A stretch of 64,000 bases of DNA from Verrucomicrobiales bacterium (lineage in GTDB: Bacteria > Verrucomicrobiota > Verrucomicrobiia > Verrucomicrobiales > DEV007), in assembly GCA_029213005.1 (NCBI GenBank), contig JARGPI010000018.1:62001-126000 (forward strand), read 5' to 3'. Each line of letters begins with the position of its first letter. The first letter of the stretch is position 1. Made by a program: the position numbers and the translations under genes. Below the pieces are notes generated by a model, which ran no database searches, was not told the DNA's origin, and was given only the letters and a program-made list of their open reading frames with translations. Positions 1-8,500 of the stretch are shown one piece after another.

Positions 1-743
1 GATTCGTCTTCGTCCGACTCTTCGATGACCTCAGTTTTTCCTTTGGCGATTTTGTCCTCGATCCACTTCATCAAATCCTCGCGGTAGGTGTCGTGGTATT
101 GGGTGGGATCCCAGTCGGTTTCCATCGCGGTGATGAGCTGGGTTGCCATATCGATTTCTTTTGCCGTCACCCCGATTTCCTTCAGATCCGATCCGGGGAC
201 ATCGTAGTCCGCCGGGTCGCGCAATTCCTGAGCGAAACGGAGCAACTCCAGGACTAATAAATCTCCCCGGACTAGAACGGCGCATAGGTATTCCCGACTC
301 CGAATCACCACCTGCGAAATGCCGGCTTTTCCGGTCGCTCGCAACGTTTCGCGGAGGAGCGCGTAGCCTTTCCGGGCCGGTTTGGATTTTTTCTCCGGGA
401 CGAGGTAGTATGGCTTATCGAAAAACATCACGTCGACGGAGTCCAAATCTACAAAATCGTCGATCTCGATTGTCTTTGTGACTTCGCGCTTGATCTGGCT
501 TAACTCCTCCTCGGAGAGTAACACATATTTGTCGTCCTCGTATTCGTAGCCCTTCACGATCCGGTCCCATGGGACTTCTTCGCCGGTCTCGTCGTTGACC
601 TTTTCATAGCGGATTCGCTTCCTGTTTTTGCTGTCGACCATATGGAGGCCGATGTCGGGCCGCGACTCCGCCGAATGCAGGCTGACGGGAATGTTGACGA
701 GGCCGAAGCTGATGTGGCCTTTCCAAATAGAGCGGGATGCCAT
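1..743 (-). CDS. ku: Ku protein, DNA end-binding (3' part outside window)
   Basis: Prokaryotic Ku homodimer subunit that binds double-strand DNA ends and recruits LigD in non-homologous end joining. I translated the minus strand from the ATG at 743-741 and it stays open to the window edge, giving 247 codons. The N-terminus MASRSIWKGHISFGLVNIPV is the classic Ku opening, and later stretches (EEVPWDRIVKGYEYEDDKYV; YYLVPEKKSKPARKGYALLR) match the Ku beta-barrel and bridge. Family members are usually about 260-300 residues, so only the C-terminal tail is missing, and the visible end is already acidic (EVIEESDEDE). No ligD is visible; it could lie outside the window. The family call is near certain. 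Confidence 0.96.
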   Translation of the reverse strand, partial: MASRSIWKGHISFGLVNIPVSLHSAESRPDIGLHMVDSKNRKRIRYEKVNDETGEEVPWDRIVKGYEYEDDKYVLLSEEELSQIKREVTKTIEIDDFVDLDSVDVMFFDKPYYLVPEKKSKPARKGYALLRETLRATGKAGISQVVIRSREYLCAVLVRGDLLVLELLRFAQELRDPADYDVPGSDLKEIGVTAKEIDMATQLITAMETDWDPTQYHDTYREDLMKWIEDKIAKGKTEVIEESDEDE

Positions 744-778
744 GATGGTTTATGGTTTGAGGCTAAACTATATGGTCT

Positions 779-883
779 TCATTCAGATAGAGATTGTCTC
801 CCGTCGATCCAGACCGGTGTTCCGGTAAACTGACCGGAGGCATCGCTCATCATGACCACTGCGAGTCGGACACCGGGTTCCGT
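779..883 (-). pseudogene. Decayed 3' end of a short-chain dehydrogenase gene
   Basis: The last 34 or so codons of a minus-strand frame read SDASGQFTGTPVWIDGRQSL near the end, which is the C-terminal signature of an SDR (strand F, then the xxTGxxxxxDGGxS tail). It closely matches the end of the intact SDR at 40767-41555 (HITGSPVWIDGGQSL). The residues upstream in the same frame have no Rossmann fold, GxxxGxG or YxxxK motif, so only the tail survives. The GG of the usual DGG is changed to GR. It lies 35 bp upstream of ku on the same strand. It is most likely a relic of a deleted paralogue. Confidence 0.7.
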
Positions 884-1438
884 CGATCGTGCTTCATTAC
901 CGAAACTTAACGGAGACCTGATTCGGGTAAAAGGAGTGGCTGGAATATCCAGCCCTCCGAACTTTCTTGTCGTTGCCGTAGAATTTTCATTTACGCCATC
1001 ACCATATTTCAGGAAGAAGCAGAGGTCTTTTTCTTCCCCGGTAAAGTCCTTATCTGATGGGTTGGTCATGTTTCGTTTGGGTTGGTGTGTATTATATGGT
1101 CCCGCGAGATCTTGTGGGATAGACCGTACCAGAGCGCCATCCGCGCCAATGCGATATTGAAACGCACCATCTATAGTTATAGGCCAGTCAGCCTCGCTGC
1201 GAAGTGGCCTGTGGAAGGTGGGTGGGTGCCTCGAGCGGGGACAGGGTATGCATTCATTTTGTAATTGCGGATTGCAAAATGCAAAGATACCCGGGGTTGG
1301 ATTGCAAAAAAGAGGTTCGCTAGACGATTAGAATCTGCGTCTCGGCACGGTTCCCAATATTATTTCATAAAAAACTCAGGGGACTTTCCGGCTGCGGGGT
1401 AATACCGGACGAAGGGGGGATAATCCTTCGATTTCGTT
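884..1438. other. Intergenic region without a convincing gene
   Basis: No frame here looks like a conserved protein. A short inverted repeat, CATTTTG at 1255-1261 and CAAAATG at 1275-1281, could form a small hairpin, and the stretch GGATTGCAAAA is repeated nearby (from about 1269 and 1299). The region probably carries the promoter of the metal operon that begins at 1439. I could not fix a -35/-10 pair. Confidence 0.4.
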
Positions 1439-1738
1439 ATGAAAAATGTTTCTATAATTACCGTTGCCGCTCTTGCGGTAGCGCTTCTGGTCGGATGTTT
1501 CGACTCCGGCTCAGAGAAACCGATAAGCTCGGGGGAAGGCATCATTGCCTTGAAGGTAGATGGGATGAGTTGAAAGGTGAACTGTGTTCCCCGAGTGCGG
1601 TCCGCACTCAGTAGTGTTCCCGGTGTGACCAATGTGGTCGTTGATCTTCCAGACAAAGCGTTGGTGAAAGGCACTGCCGCCCCCGCTGATCTGATAGCAG
1701 CAGTCGAAAAAGCGGGGTACCGGGCTTCGGTTCGGTAA
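1439..1738 (+). CDS. HMA-domain lipoprotein with probable selenocysteine (in-frame UGA)
   Basis: A 99-residue exported heavy-metal-associated (HMA, MerP/CopZ-like) protein if the TGA at 1571-1573 (codon 45) is read through. The N-terminus MKNVSIITVAALAVALLVGC is a signal peptide with lipobox LVGC (lipid Cys20). The domain begins ALKVDGMS-U-KVNC and continues CVPRVRSALSSVPGV and LIAAVEKAGYRA, so both halves of an HMA fold lie in one frame, with UGA exactly where the first metal-binding Cys of the GMTC motif should be. The spacing is UxxxC rather than CxxC. A hairpin fitting the bacterial SECIS rules follows (see separate entry). It heads a CusCBA-like operon, 118 bp before the channel gene, so it probably binds Cu/Ag or Hg in the periplasm. 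Annotation pipelines would miss it or cut it at codon 44. The alternative is a pseudogene with one nonsense change; perfect domain retention after the TGA argues against that. Confidence 0.75.
1571..1609 (+). promoter_or_regulatory. Candidate bacterial SECIS element
   Basis: After the in-frame TGA (1571-1573), the stretch 1593-1609 reads GAGTGCGGTCCGCACTC, a perfect 6-7 bp stem with a GGUCC-type apical loop. The loop Gs lie about 26 nt after the UGA, inside the 16-37 nt range used for bacterial SECIS models. From memory, the E. coli fdhF SECIS apical loop is GGUCU, so the resemblance is close. SelB would bind this loop. The hairpin lies in coding sequence for conserved HMA residues (RVRSAL). 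Confidence 0.7.
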
Positions 1739-1758
1739 TTTTGGCAACCAAAATGATC

Positions 1759-1799
1759 CACCGCCTTTGCCCGATAGGTTCCAGATGGGAAAGGCGGTG
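1759..1799 (+). terminator. Long hairpin between the HMA gene and the channel gene
   Basis: CACCGCCTTTGCCC (1759-1772) can pair with GGGAAAGGCGGTG (1787-1799) around a 14-nt loop, with one bulge. It starts 21 bp after the HMA stop codon. No U-run follows, so it may be an attenuator or a processing/stability element that makes the lipoprotein mRNA more abundant than the pump mRNA, rather than a simple terminator. Confidence 0.5.
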
Positions 1800-1856
1800 T
1801 GGTCAACCGGATTCAATTTCAGATGACATCACAACCATACCCTGCTATGAGAAAGT

Positions 1857-3137
1857 ATGAGCAAGCTTGATTTTCAACCTTTCTTAATAATTAAGGAGCT
1901 GTTTGTGTTTTCTTTATTGTTTTTCGTTTCGATTGCCGGAAGCGCGATGGATCTCGAAGATATGATCCGGGAGGCGTTGAAATGCAATCCAGAGCTTCAG
2001 GCCTACTATTTGCAGTTCGAGGCGAATCAGAAAAAAATGATTCAGGTCCGGGCTCTACCGGAGCCGAAGTTAACCTATACCCGTTTTCTCTCAGAAGTGC
2101 AGACCCGAACGGGTCCTCAGGAACGAATTATCCAGTTGAATCAACCTTTTCCCTGGCCGGGGAAGTTGGCCCTTCGCGGAGGGATTGCCAACCGGGAGGC
2201 GGAGGTGGCGTTCCACCAATATGAATCTTTACAGCGGGTCATCATCGCCCGAATTGCAGATGCTTACTTTGACTACGCATTGTTGGGAGAATCGATCACA
2301 ATCAACAATCGAAATGTTTCCTATTTTGATCAGTTGATTCCGGTAGTCGAAGAAAAAGTCAGAGGGGGTGGCCGACTTTCGGATACCCTACTGCTCGAGA
2401 TTGAGAAAGAGAAGGCGCTGGATGTGGTTCGCGGGCTGAATGAAAGACGCCCAATCCTCAATTCCCAGATTGCAACCGAGTTGGGGCGTCAGACGGATCT
2501 AAATGAAACGCTGCCTTTTCCGAAACTTTCCCGGAAGTCGATTCCGCTACCACCGGTAAAACAACTGGAGCAGCAATTGGAAAGTCATCCGAACGTGGCC
2601 GCAGCGACTTCCAATGTACTATCAATGAAATTGAAGCAGGAGCTGGCGCAAAAAGCTTCGCTGCCGGAGATGAGTTTGGGTGCTTCGGTTATTGATATCG
2701 GCAATGGGGGTGATACCGCATTTGGTGTGGTTTTCGGTGTCAATGTTCCGATTCGGCATCACAAGTACCAGGCCGAAATTGAACAGGCGAAACTGGAAAA
2801 ATCCGCTTCACTCCGGTTAAAGGAAAATACTTTGAATCAGCTGCGAAATCAGCTGCACCGTGAATATCAATTATTAAAAGACGCTCAGCGTCGTGCCGAT
2901 CTGTATCGGGATCGACTGGTGCCCAAGGCGGAGCAAACCCTGGCTCAGCTAGAGGAGGGTTATCGGGGAAATAACGCCGGGATCGATGAAATCGTCGATT
3001 CCGAGGAAACCCTCTTGAAACTTAGATTGGAGTATTTAAAAGCTGCGGCCGAGGCTCAGAAGCGGGCTGTGTATATACGGGTTCTGACGGAACCGGTATC
3101 CAAAGCCTGCATTCAGGCGTTTCCTGTTACGGAATAA
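1857..3137 (+). CDS. TolC/CusC-like outer-membrane efflux channel
   Basis: Outer-membrane factor of a tripartite heavy-metal efflux pump; it forms the trimeric tunnel that the periplasmic adaptor docks on. It has 426 residues, the usual size. A hydrophobic export signal (about residues 9-30) is followed by two repeats of long helices (LEDMIREALKCNPELQAYYL, then PFPWPGKLALRGGIANREAE, typical of metal-efflux OMFs), and the second repeat ends in LEEGYRGNNAGIDEIVDSEE. It is followed in order by the adaptor (3203) and the RND pump (5536), which makes the Cus-type assignment by context. A TGTACAGGGTACA repeat pair lies in the 65-bp gap before the adaptor gene. Confidence 0.9.
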   Translation: MSKLDFQPFLIIKELFVFSLLFFVSIAGSAMDLEDMIREALKCNPELQAYYLQFEANQKKMIQVRALPEPKLTYTRFLSEVQTRTGPQERIIQLNQPFPWPGKLALRGGIANREAEVAFHQYESLQRVIIARIADAYFDYALLGESITINNRNVSYFDQLIPVVEEKVRGGGRLSDTLLLEIEKEKALDVVRGLNERRPILNSQIATELGRQTDLNETLPFPKLSRKSIPLPPVKQLEQQLESHPNVAAATSNVLSMKLKQELAQKASLPEMSLGASVIDIGNGGDTAFGVVFGVNVPIRHHKYQAEIEQAKLEKSASLRLKENTLNQLRNQLHREYQLLKDAQRRADLYRDRLVPKAEQTLAQLEEGYRGNNAGIDEIVDSEETLLKLRLEYLKAAAEAQKRAVYIRVLTEPVSKACIQAFPVTE

Positions 3138-3143
3138 CTCGAC

Positions 3144-3178
3144 TGTACAGGGTACAGTTCGGGACCGTACAGGGTACA
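3144..3178. repeat. TGTACAGGGTACA palindromic repeat pair, 22-bp period
   Basis: Two copies of the 13-mer TGTACAGGGTACA (3144-3156) and cGTACAGGGTACA (3166-3178) start exactly 22 bp apart, inside an operon between the channel and adaptor genes. The unit is a palindrome with a 3-nt centre (TGTAC-N3-GTACA). The same pair occurs at 29642, 46625 and 63939. Confidence 0.85.
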
Positions 3179-3202
3179 ATCGGGTGCAGATAGCTTACGA
3201 AA

Positions 3203-5539
3203 ATGACAGATATGAAAAAACTAATCATCTTCTCTGCGATCAGCCTGATTATCGGTCTGGGGATCGGTTCTCTCGTATTTCGCGGAGGCGGCGGATCAGG
3301 CGGGGGCGAAGCGGCAGAGGCACCGAAAGACGAGATCTGGACCTGCTCGATGCACCCGAATGTGAAAGCTCCCAATCCCGGCCTTTGCCCAATCTGTGCG
3401 ATGGATCTGATTCCGCTCAGCTCAATGGGGCCTGCCGGCGGGGAGCGGGACTACACTATGTCCGAAGCTGCCAAAAAGTTGGCCGGTATCACTACCGTTC
3501 CTGTCGTAAGAGAGTTGCCGGAGGCCGAAGTGCGCCTCTATGGAAAAGTGATCTACGACGAGTCCCGGATGGAATCGGTATCCGCCCGCTTCGATGGGCG
3601 ATTGGATAAACTGTTTGTCAACTACACCGGTGTCAGGGTCAAAGAAGGCGATCACCTCGGCCTGATCTATAGTCCGGACCTGCTGACCGCACAATCCGAA
3701 CTCCTCACCGCAAAACGATTCAATAATTCCAGCGCGATCAAGCTCTCTCGCGATAAGCTGCGTCTCTGGGGTTTTTCCAAGGAGAAGATCAACGAAATCG
3801 AGAGCACTGGTAAAGTGTTGGATCAGCTAACGATAGATGCTCCGACCTCCGGGTATGTCACTCATCTCAATGTTCAGGAAGGTGACTATGTCAAAACCGG
3901 GACCCGTTTTTTCCAAATTGCCGATCTGTCTCAAGTCTGGGTTAAACTACAGGCCTACGAATCGGATCTGCCCTGGCTGCGCTTTGGTCAGACCGTTGAT
4001 TTTACAGTCGAGTCTTTTCCCGGTCGTTCCTTTCAAGGGGTAATCTCCTTTATCCCGCCCGATCTGGATCCTATGACCCGAACAGTCTCGATTCGGGTTA
4101 ATGTCCCGAACACCGAAGAACTGCTCAAGCCGGGGATGTTTGTCCGCGGAATTGTTAAAGCCCGGGTTGCTGGTTCCGGTAAAATTGTTGATCCGTCGTT
4201 GAGCGGGAAATGGATCAGTCCAATGCATCCGGAAATCATCAAAGACGGCCCCGGGAAATGTGATGTATGCGGGATGGATCTCGTTCCGGTAGAAGAGTTG
4301 GGGTATTCAACGCAGGCCGAGGTGAACGTTCCATTGCTGATCCCTGCCGGTGCGGTTTTGAATACCGGAAAACGCTCCGTGGTTTATGTCGAAATGCCCG
4401 ATACCGAAGAGCCGACCTTTGAGGGGAGAGATATTCTTCTCGGTGCGAGGGCGGGGGATTTCTACATTGTGGAAGCCGGTCTTTCCGAAGGTGAAAGAGT
4501 CGTTGCCCAGGGTGGGTTTGTGATCGACAGCGCCCTCCAGATCCAGGCTAAAGACAGTATGATGTTGCCGGGGGAAAACAAAAAATCTCTTTATCGAAAA
4601 ATCACAGTTCCGGATTCATTTCTCACTCACGTGGATGATGTGCTTCAGAGTTACTACGGGATTCAATCGAGCCTCGCCGGGGATTCTTTTGAAGGGGCAA
4701 AAAAAGCAGCAGGCACCGGAGCGCAGGTTCTGGCTTCTCTGGGGCACGATAAGATTCCCGAAGAGGCTCACGATATCTGGATGAAGCTCGGGAAAGAACT
4801 CGGGGAATCCTTTGTCGGAATTGAGCAATCAAAAGATATAGCAGCGGCCCGGACCGAGTTTAAGAATCTGACTGCCCACACCGAGGAGATGGTACTTCGA
4901 TTTGGCTCCGGTTTGCTGCCGGTCATTGAGATGCATTGTCCGATGGCCTTTAACGATACCGGTGCCAATTGGTTTCAGTCCGATAGTGAGTTATTGAATC
5001 CCTACTTCGGGGCCGAGATGCTGATGTGTGGTACGGTCGAAAAGACATTGAGCAAAGGTCGCGCCTTTCCTGTGCCCGAAATGGTGGCTAAACAAGTCGG
5101 GGAGATCGTGAAAGCCTACTTTCAAGTAGCGGATGCTTTGGCGGCTGATGATAACGCTGCCGCAAAAAAACACGCAGGGAAACTCTCCACCTTAGTAAAG
5201 GAAGTGAGCCGTAAAGATATCACTCACGCGGGCGCTGCCGCCGCCTGGACGAAGCTTTCCGGTGGTCTGGTTTCTGCCGCTGATCAAATAGCCGGTGAAG
5301 ATTCGATCGGATTGAGCCGCGCATTCTTCAATGAGCTGAGTGGTCTGGCGAAGACACTGGTCGCTCAGTTTGGCGGGGAGCTGTCCTTCAAAGTCAATGA
5401 AGCCTTCTGCCCGATGGCGTTCAATGACGAAGGTGCCAGCTGGCTTGTGGGCGACGACGAAATAAATAATCCCTACTTCGGTGCTAAGATGTTGAAGTGT
5501 GGAGAAATCAAAGAAACCCTTCACAATCCGGCCAAGTGA
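3203..5539 (+). CDS. CusB-like periplasmic adaptor with metal-binding and DUF3347-like domains
   Basis: Membrane-fusion protein of the Cu/Ag-type RND pump. It has 778 residues, almost twice the usual 400 or so. An N-terminal anchor (KLIIFSAISLIIGLGIGSLV) is followed by a heavy-metal-binding motif WTCSMHPN...GLCPICAMDLIP (about residues 46-71), then the HlyD barrel-sandwich and beta-barrel. A second metal motif, ISPMHPEI...GKCDVCGMDLVP, interrupts the C-terminal part (about 335-365). The last 300 or so residues hold two DUF3347-like units, each ending in CPMAFNDxGAxW...NPYFGxxML.CG, rich in Cys and Met. The gene at 9105 encodes a third such unit alone. This suggests metal is handed over within one polypeptide. 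Start ATG at 3203; an in-frame ATG at 3212 is also possible. The 3' end overlaps the pump gene by 4 bp. Confidence 0.88.
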   Translation: MTDMKKLIIFSAISLIIGLGIGSLVFRGGGGSGGGEAAEAPKDEIWTCSMHPNVKAPNPGLCPICAMDLIPLSSMGPAGGERDYTMSEAAKKLAGITTVPVVRELPEAEVRLYGKVIYDESRMESVSARFDGRLDKLFVNYTGVRVKEGDHLGLIYSPDLLTAQSELLTAKRFNNSSAIKLSRDKLRLWGFSKEKINEIESTGKVLDQLTIDAPTSGYVTHLNVQEGDYVKTGTRFFQIADLSQVWVKLQAYESDLPWLRFGQTVDFTVESFPGRSFQGVISFIPPDLDPMTRTVSIRVNVPNTEELLKPGMFVRGIVKARVAGSGKIVDPSLSGKWISPMHPEIIKDGPGKCDVCGMDLVPVEELGYSTQAEVNVPLLIPAGAVLNTGKRSVVYVEMPDTEEPTFEGRDILLGARAGDFYIVEAGLSEGERVVAQGGFVIDSALQIQAKDSMMLPGENKKSLYRKITVPDSFLTHVDDVLQSYYGIQSSLAGDSFEGAKKAAGTGAQVLASLGHDKIPEEAHDIWMKLGKELGESFVGIEQSKDIAAARTEFKNLTAHTEEMVLRFGSGLLPVIEMHCPMAFNDTGANWFQSDSELLNPYFGAEMLMCGTVEKTLSKGRAFPVPEMVAKQVGEIVKAYFQVADALAADDNAAAKKHAGKLSTLVKEVSRKDITHAGAAAAWTKLSGGLVSAADQIAGEDSIGLSRAFFNELSGLAKTLVAQFGGELSFKVNEAFCPMAFNDEGASWLVGDDEINNPYFGAKMLKCGEIKETLHNPAK

Positions 5540-8500
5540 AAGACGATAATTCCACTTCAGGTCCGATCAGCGGACTGATACGTTTCTGTCTCGAAAACAA
5601 ACTGATCGTTCTTCTCGTCGCCTTTATGCTGGTGGCCTGGGGAACCTTGGTGGCCCCGTTTGACTGGGATTTTCGCGGTATACCCCGCGATCCGGTGCCG
5701 GTCGATGCGATTCCCGATATTGGCGAGAATCAGCAAATCATCTTTACTGAATGGATGGGGCGATCCCCTCAGGATGTTGAGGATCAAATCACCTTCCCAC
5801 TTACCGCTGCCCTTCTCGGGATTCCGGAAGTGAAAACGATCCGGAGTTACTCGTACTTCGGGTTCTCCAGTATCTATGTGATTTTTAAAGAATCAGCGGG
5901 CTGGGATTGGTCCCGGGCCAAGATTCTGGAGAAATTAAACAGTTTGCCGGCGGGAACGCTTCCCGAAGCAGTCAGTCCTGCTCTCGGACCGGATGCCACC
6001 GCCCTCGGTCAGGTTTTCTGGTATACTCTCGAAGGTAGAGATGAGGACGGAAATCCCGCAGGAGGTTGGACTCCTCAGGAGTTGAGGAGTATCCAGGATT
6101 TCTACGTACGCTATGCGCTTCAGTCGACCGATGGAGTCGCCGAAGTGGCTTCGGTAGGCGGATTTTTGAGAGAATACCAAATCGACGTTGATCCCGACGC
6201 GATGCGGGCCTTCGGGGTAACTCTGGAGCAGGTCTTCAAAGCCGTTCGTGATGCCAACCTCGATGTCGGAGCACGAACGATAGAGATTAACCGGATTGAG
6301 TATGTGATTCGGAGTCGCGGTTTTTTGACATCGCTCGACGATTTGAAACAGACGGCGGTTGCGTCGCGAGGCGACATACCGATCACTCTGGATCAAGTGG
6401 CTGACATCAATTTTGGCCCGGCCCTGCGTCGCGGCGTGCTGGACAAAGCCGGTGCTGAAGCGGTCGGCGGTACGGTGGTCGCCCGCTATGGAGCGAACCC
6501 GATGGCGACGATCCAAAATGTAAAGGAAACGATTGCCACGATATCAGCGGGGCTCCCTAATAAAACGCTTGAGGACGGAACCGTCAGTCAGGTCACGATT
6601 GTGCCGTTCTACGACCGGACGGGTCTGATCAACGAAACTCTCGATACACTGAACACCGCGTTGACCGAGGAAATTTTGGTTACAGTGATAGTGGTGCTCC
6701 TCCTGGTTTTTCATATCCGTAGTTCCATTCTGATTTCACTGATGTTACCCGGCGCAGTGCTGCTCTGTTTTGTTGGCATGAAGTTGTTTAAGGTCGAGGC
6801 CAATGTGGTAGCGCTTTCCGGTATCGCTATCGCGATCGGAACGATTGTGGACATGGGAATTGTTCTCTGCGAAAATGTACTCAAACAACTCGAGGAAGCT
6901 GATGAGGATGAACCCCGGCTTCCCATCATTTTCCGGGCCTGTAGTGAGGTCGGGGGAGCGGTCTTGACAGCTGTGTTAACCACGGTGATCAGTTTCCTTC
7001 CCGTCTTCGCAATGGAAGGGGCTGAAGGAAAGCTTTTCAAGCCGCTCGCTTACACCAAAACCTTTGCTTTGATTGCTTCGGTTTTGATCGCGCTGACTCT
7101 GCTGCCGCCGCTGATTCATCTACTTTTTAGAAAGCGGTTCGACTATTTCTCACGAAAGTCTCCCCGGGTTCATCACGGCTTTATCATCATGCTTTGTCTG
7201 GGCGTGGTCTTCTACCTCGGGGCAGGGTGGCAACCGCTCGGGCCGAAATATGGCCTGTTCAATCAACTGTTTGTGATGGTCCTGATTGGTTCACTAATTC
7301 TCGGGGTAATCGGGTTCATGAAGATATATGAACCGGTGCTTCGATTCTTTCTCCGGATGAAACTGGTTCTCGTCGGCATCGTTCTGGTGGTGGTTAGTTG
7401 TGGATTCTTTATCTACAAAGGACTCGGGAAGGAGTTTATGCCGTCGCTGGATGAGGGGTCGTTTTTATACATGCCAACGTTAATGCCGCATGCGTCGATC
7501 GGAGAGGCAAAACGAGTGCTTCAGCTTCAGGACAAGGCGATTAACGCCATTCCGGAAGTCGATTTGGTAGTGGGTAAAATCGGCAGGGTCGACAGTTCGC
7601 TTGATCCGGCGCCGGTGTCGATGGTCGAGACGGTGATCACCTACAAATCAGAGTGGGCATTTGATGGAGAAGGGAAGCGCTTTCGTCAGTGGAGGGATCA
7701 TATCAAAAAGCCCGATGATATCTGGGATGAAATTGTGAAAGCCGCTGAGCTTCCCGGGGTGACTTCGGCTCCGAAACTGCAACCGATCGAGACCCGTATC
7801 GTGATGCTTCAGACCGGTATGCGGGCTCCGATGGGTCTTAAGGTCTACGGGCCGAACCTTGAAACGATCGAGAAAGTGGCGCTGGAGCTCGAAGCGATAC
7901 TTAAAGGGGTGACTACGATCAATCCGGCGACGGTTTTCGCGGACCGGGTGGTAGGGAAACCCTATTTGGAAATCAATATCGACCGTACGGCGATTGCGAG
8001 ATATGGAATTAGTATCCGGGATGTTCAGAATGTGATCGAAGTGGCGGTGGGCGGACGTAAAATCACCACTACGGTGGAGGGGCGGGAGCGGTATCCGGTC
8101 CGGGTTCGCTATCTCAGGGAACGACGCGATTCAATTGAGGAATTGGATGAAATTTTAATACCGGCTCCCGACGGGCGGCAGATCCCTTTGGGAGAGCTGA
8201 GCAAGCTGGAGTTTGTGCGCGGTCCCCAGGCTATCAAAAGTGAAGATACCTTTCTTGTCGCCTATGTGATTTTCGATAAAAATCCGGGAAATGCCGAAGT
8301 CAGTGTGGTCAACGATGCCCGGGCGCTGATCGAAAAACACATCGAAACCGGCGACTTTGTGGTTCCGGCAGGGGTGAGCTACAAGTTTACGGGATCCTAT
8401 GAAAATCAGATTCGTGCAGAGAAACGGCTCGCGCTGATTGTGCCGCTTGCATTGCTGCTGATTTTTATTTTGATCTACCTTCAGTTCCGGGTGGTGAGCA

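Noticed and set aside
852..1264. Possible small plus-strand genes before the metal operon
   Set aside because: Compositionally random, no family motif, no ribosome-binding site.
1571..1573. Simple nonsense mutation in the HMA gene
   Set aside because: The domain after the TGA is intact in frame, the TGA replaces a catalytic-type Cys, and a SECIS-like hairpin follows. It remains the main alternative.
3144..3178. Possible CRISPR array from regular 22-bp spacing
   Set aside because: Only two or three units per locus, the gaps are about 9 bp and the units are themselves palindromes; no cas genes in the window.
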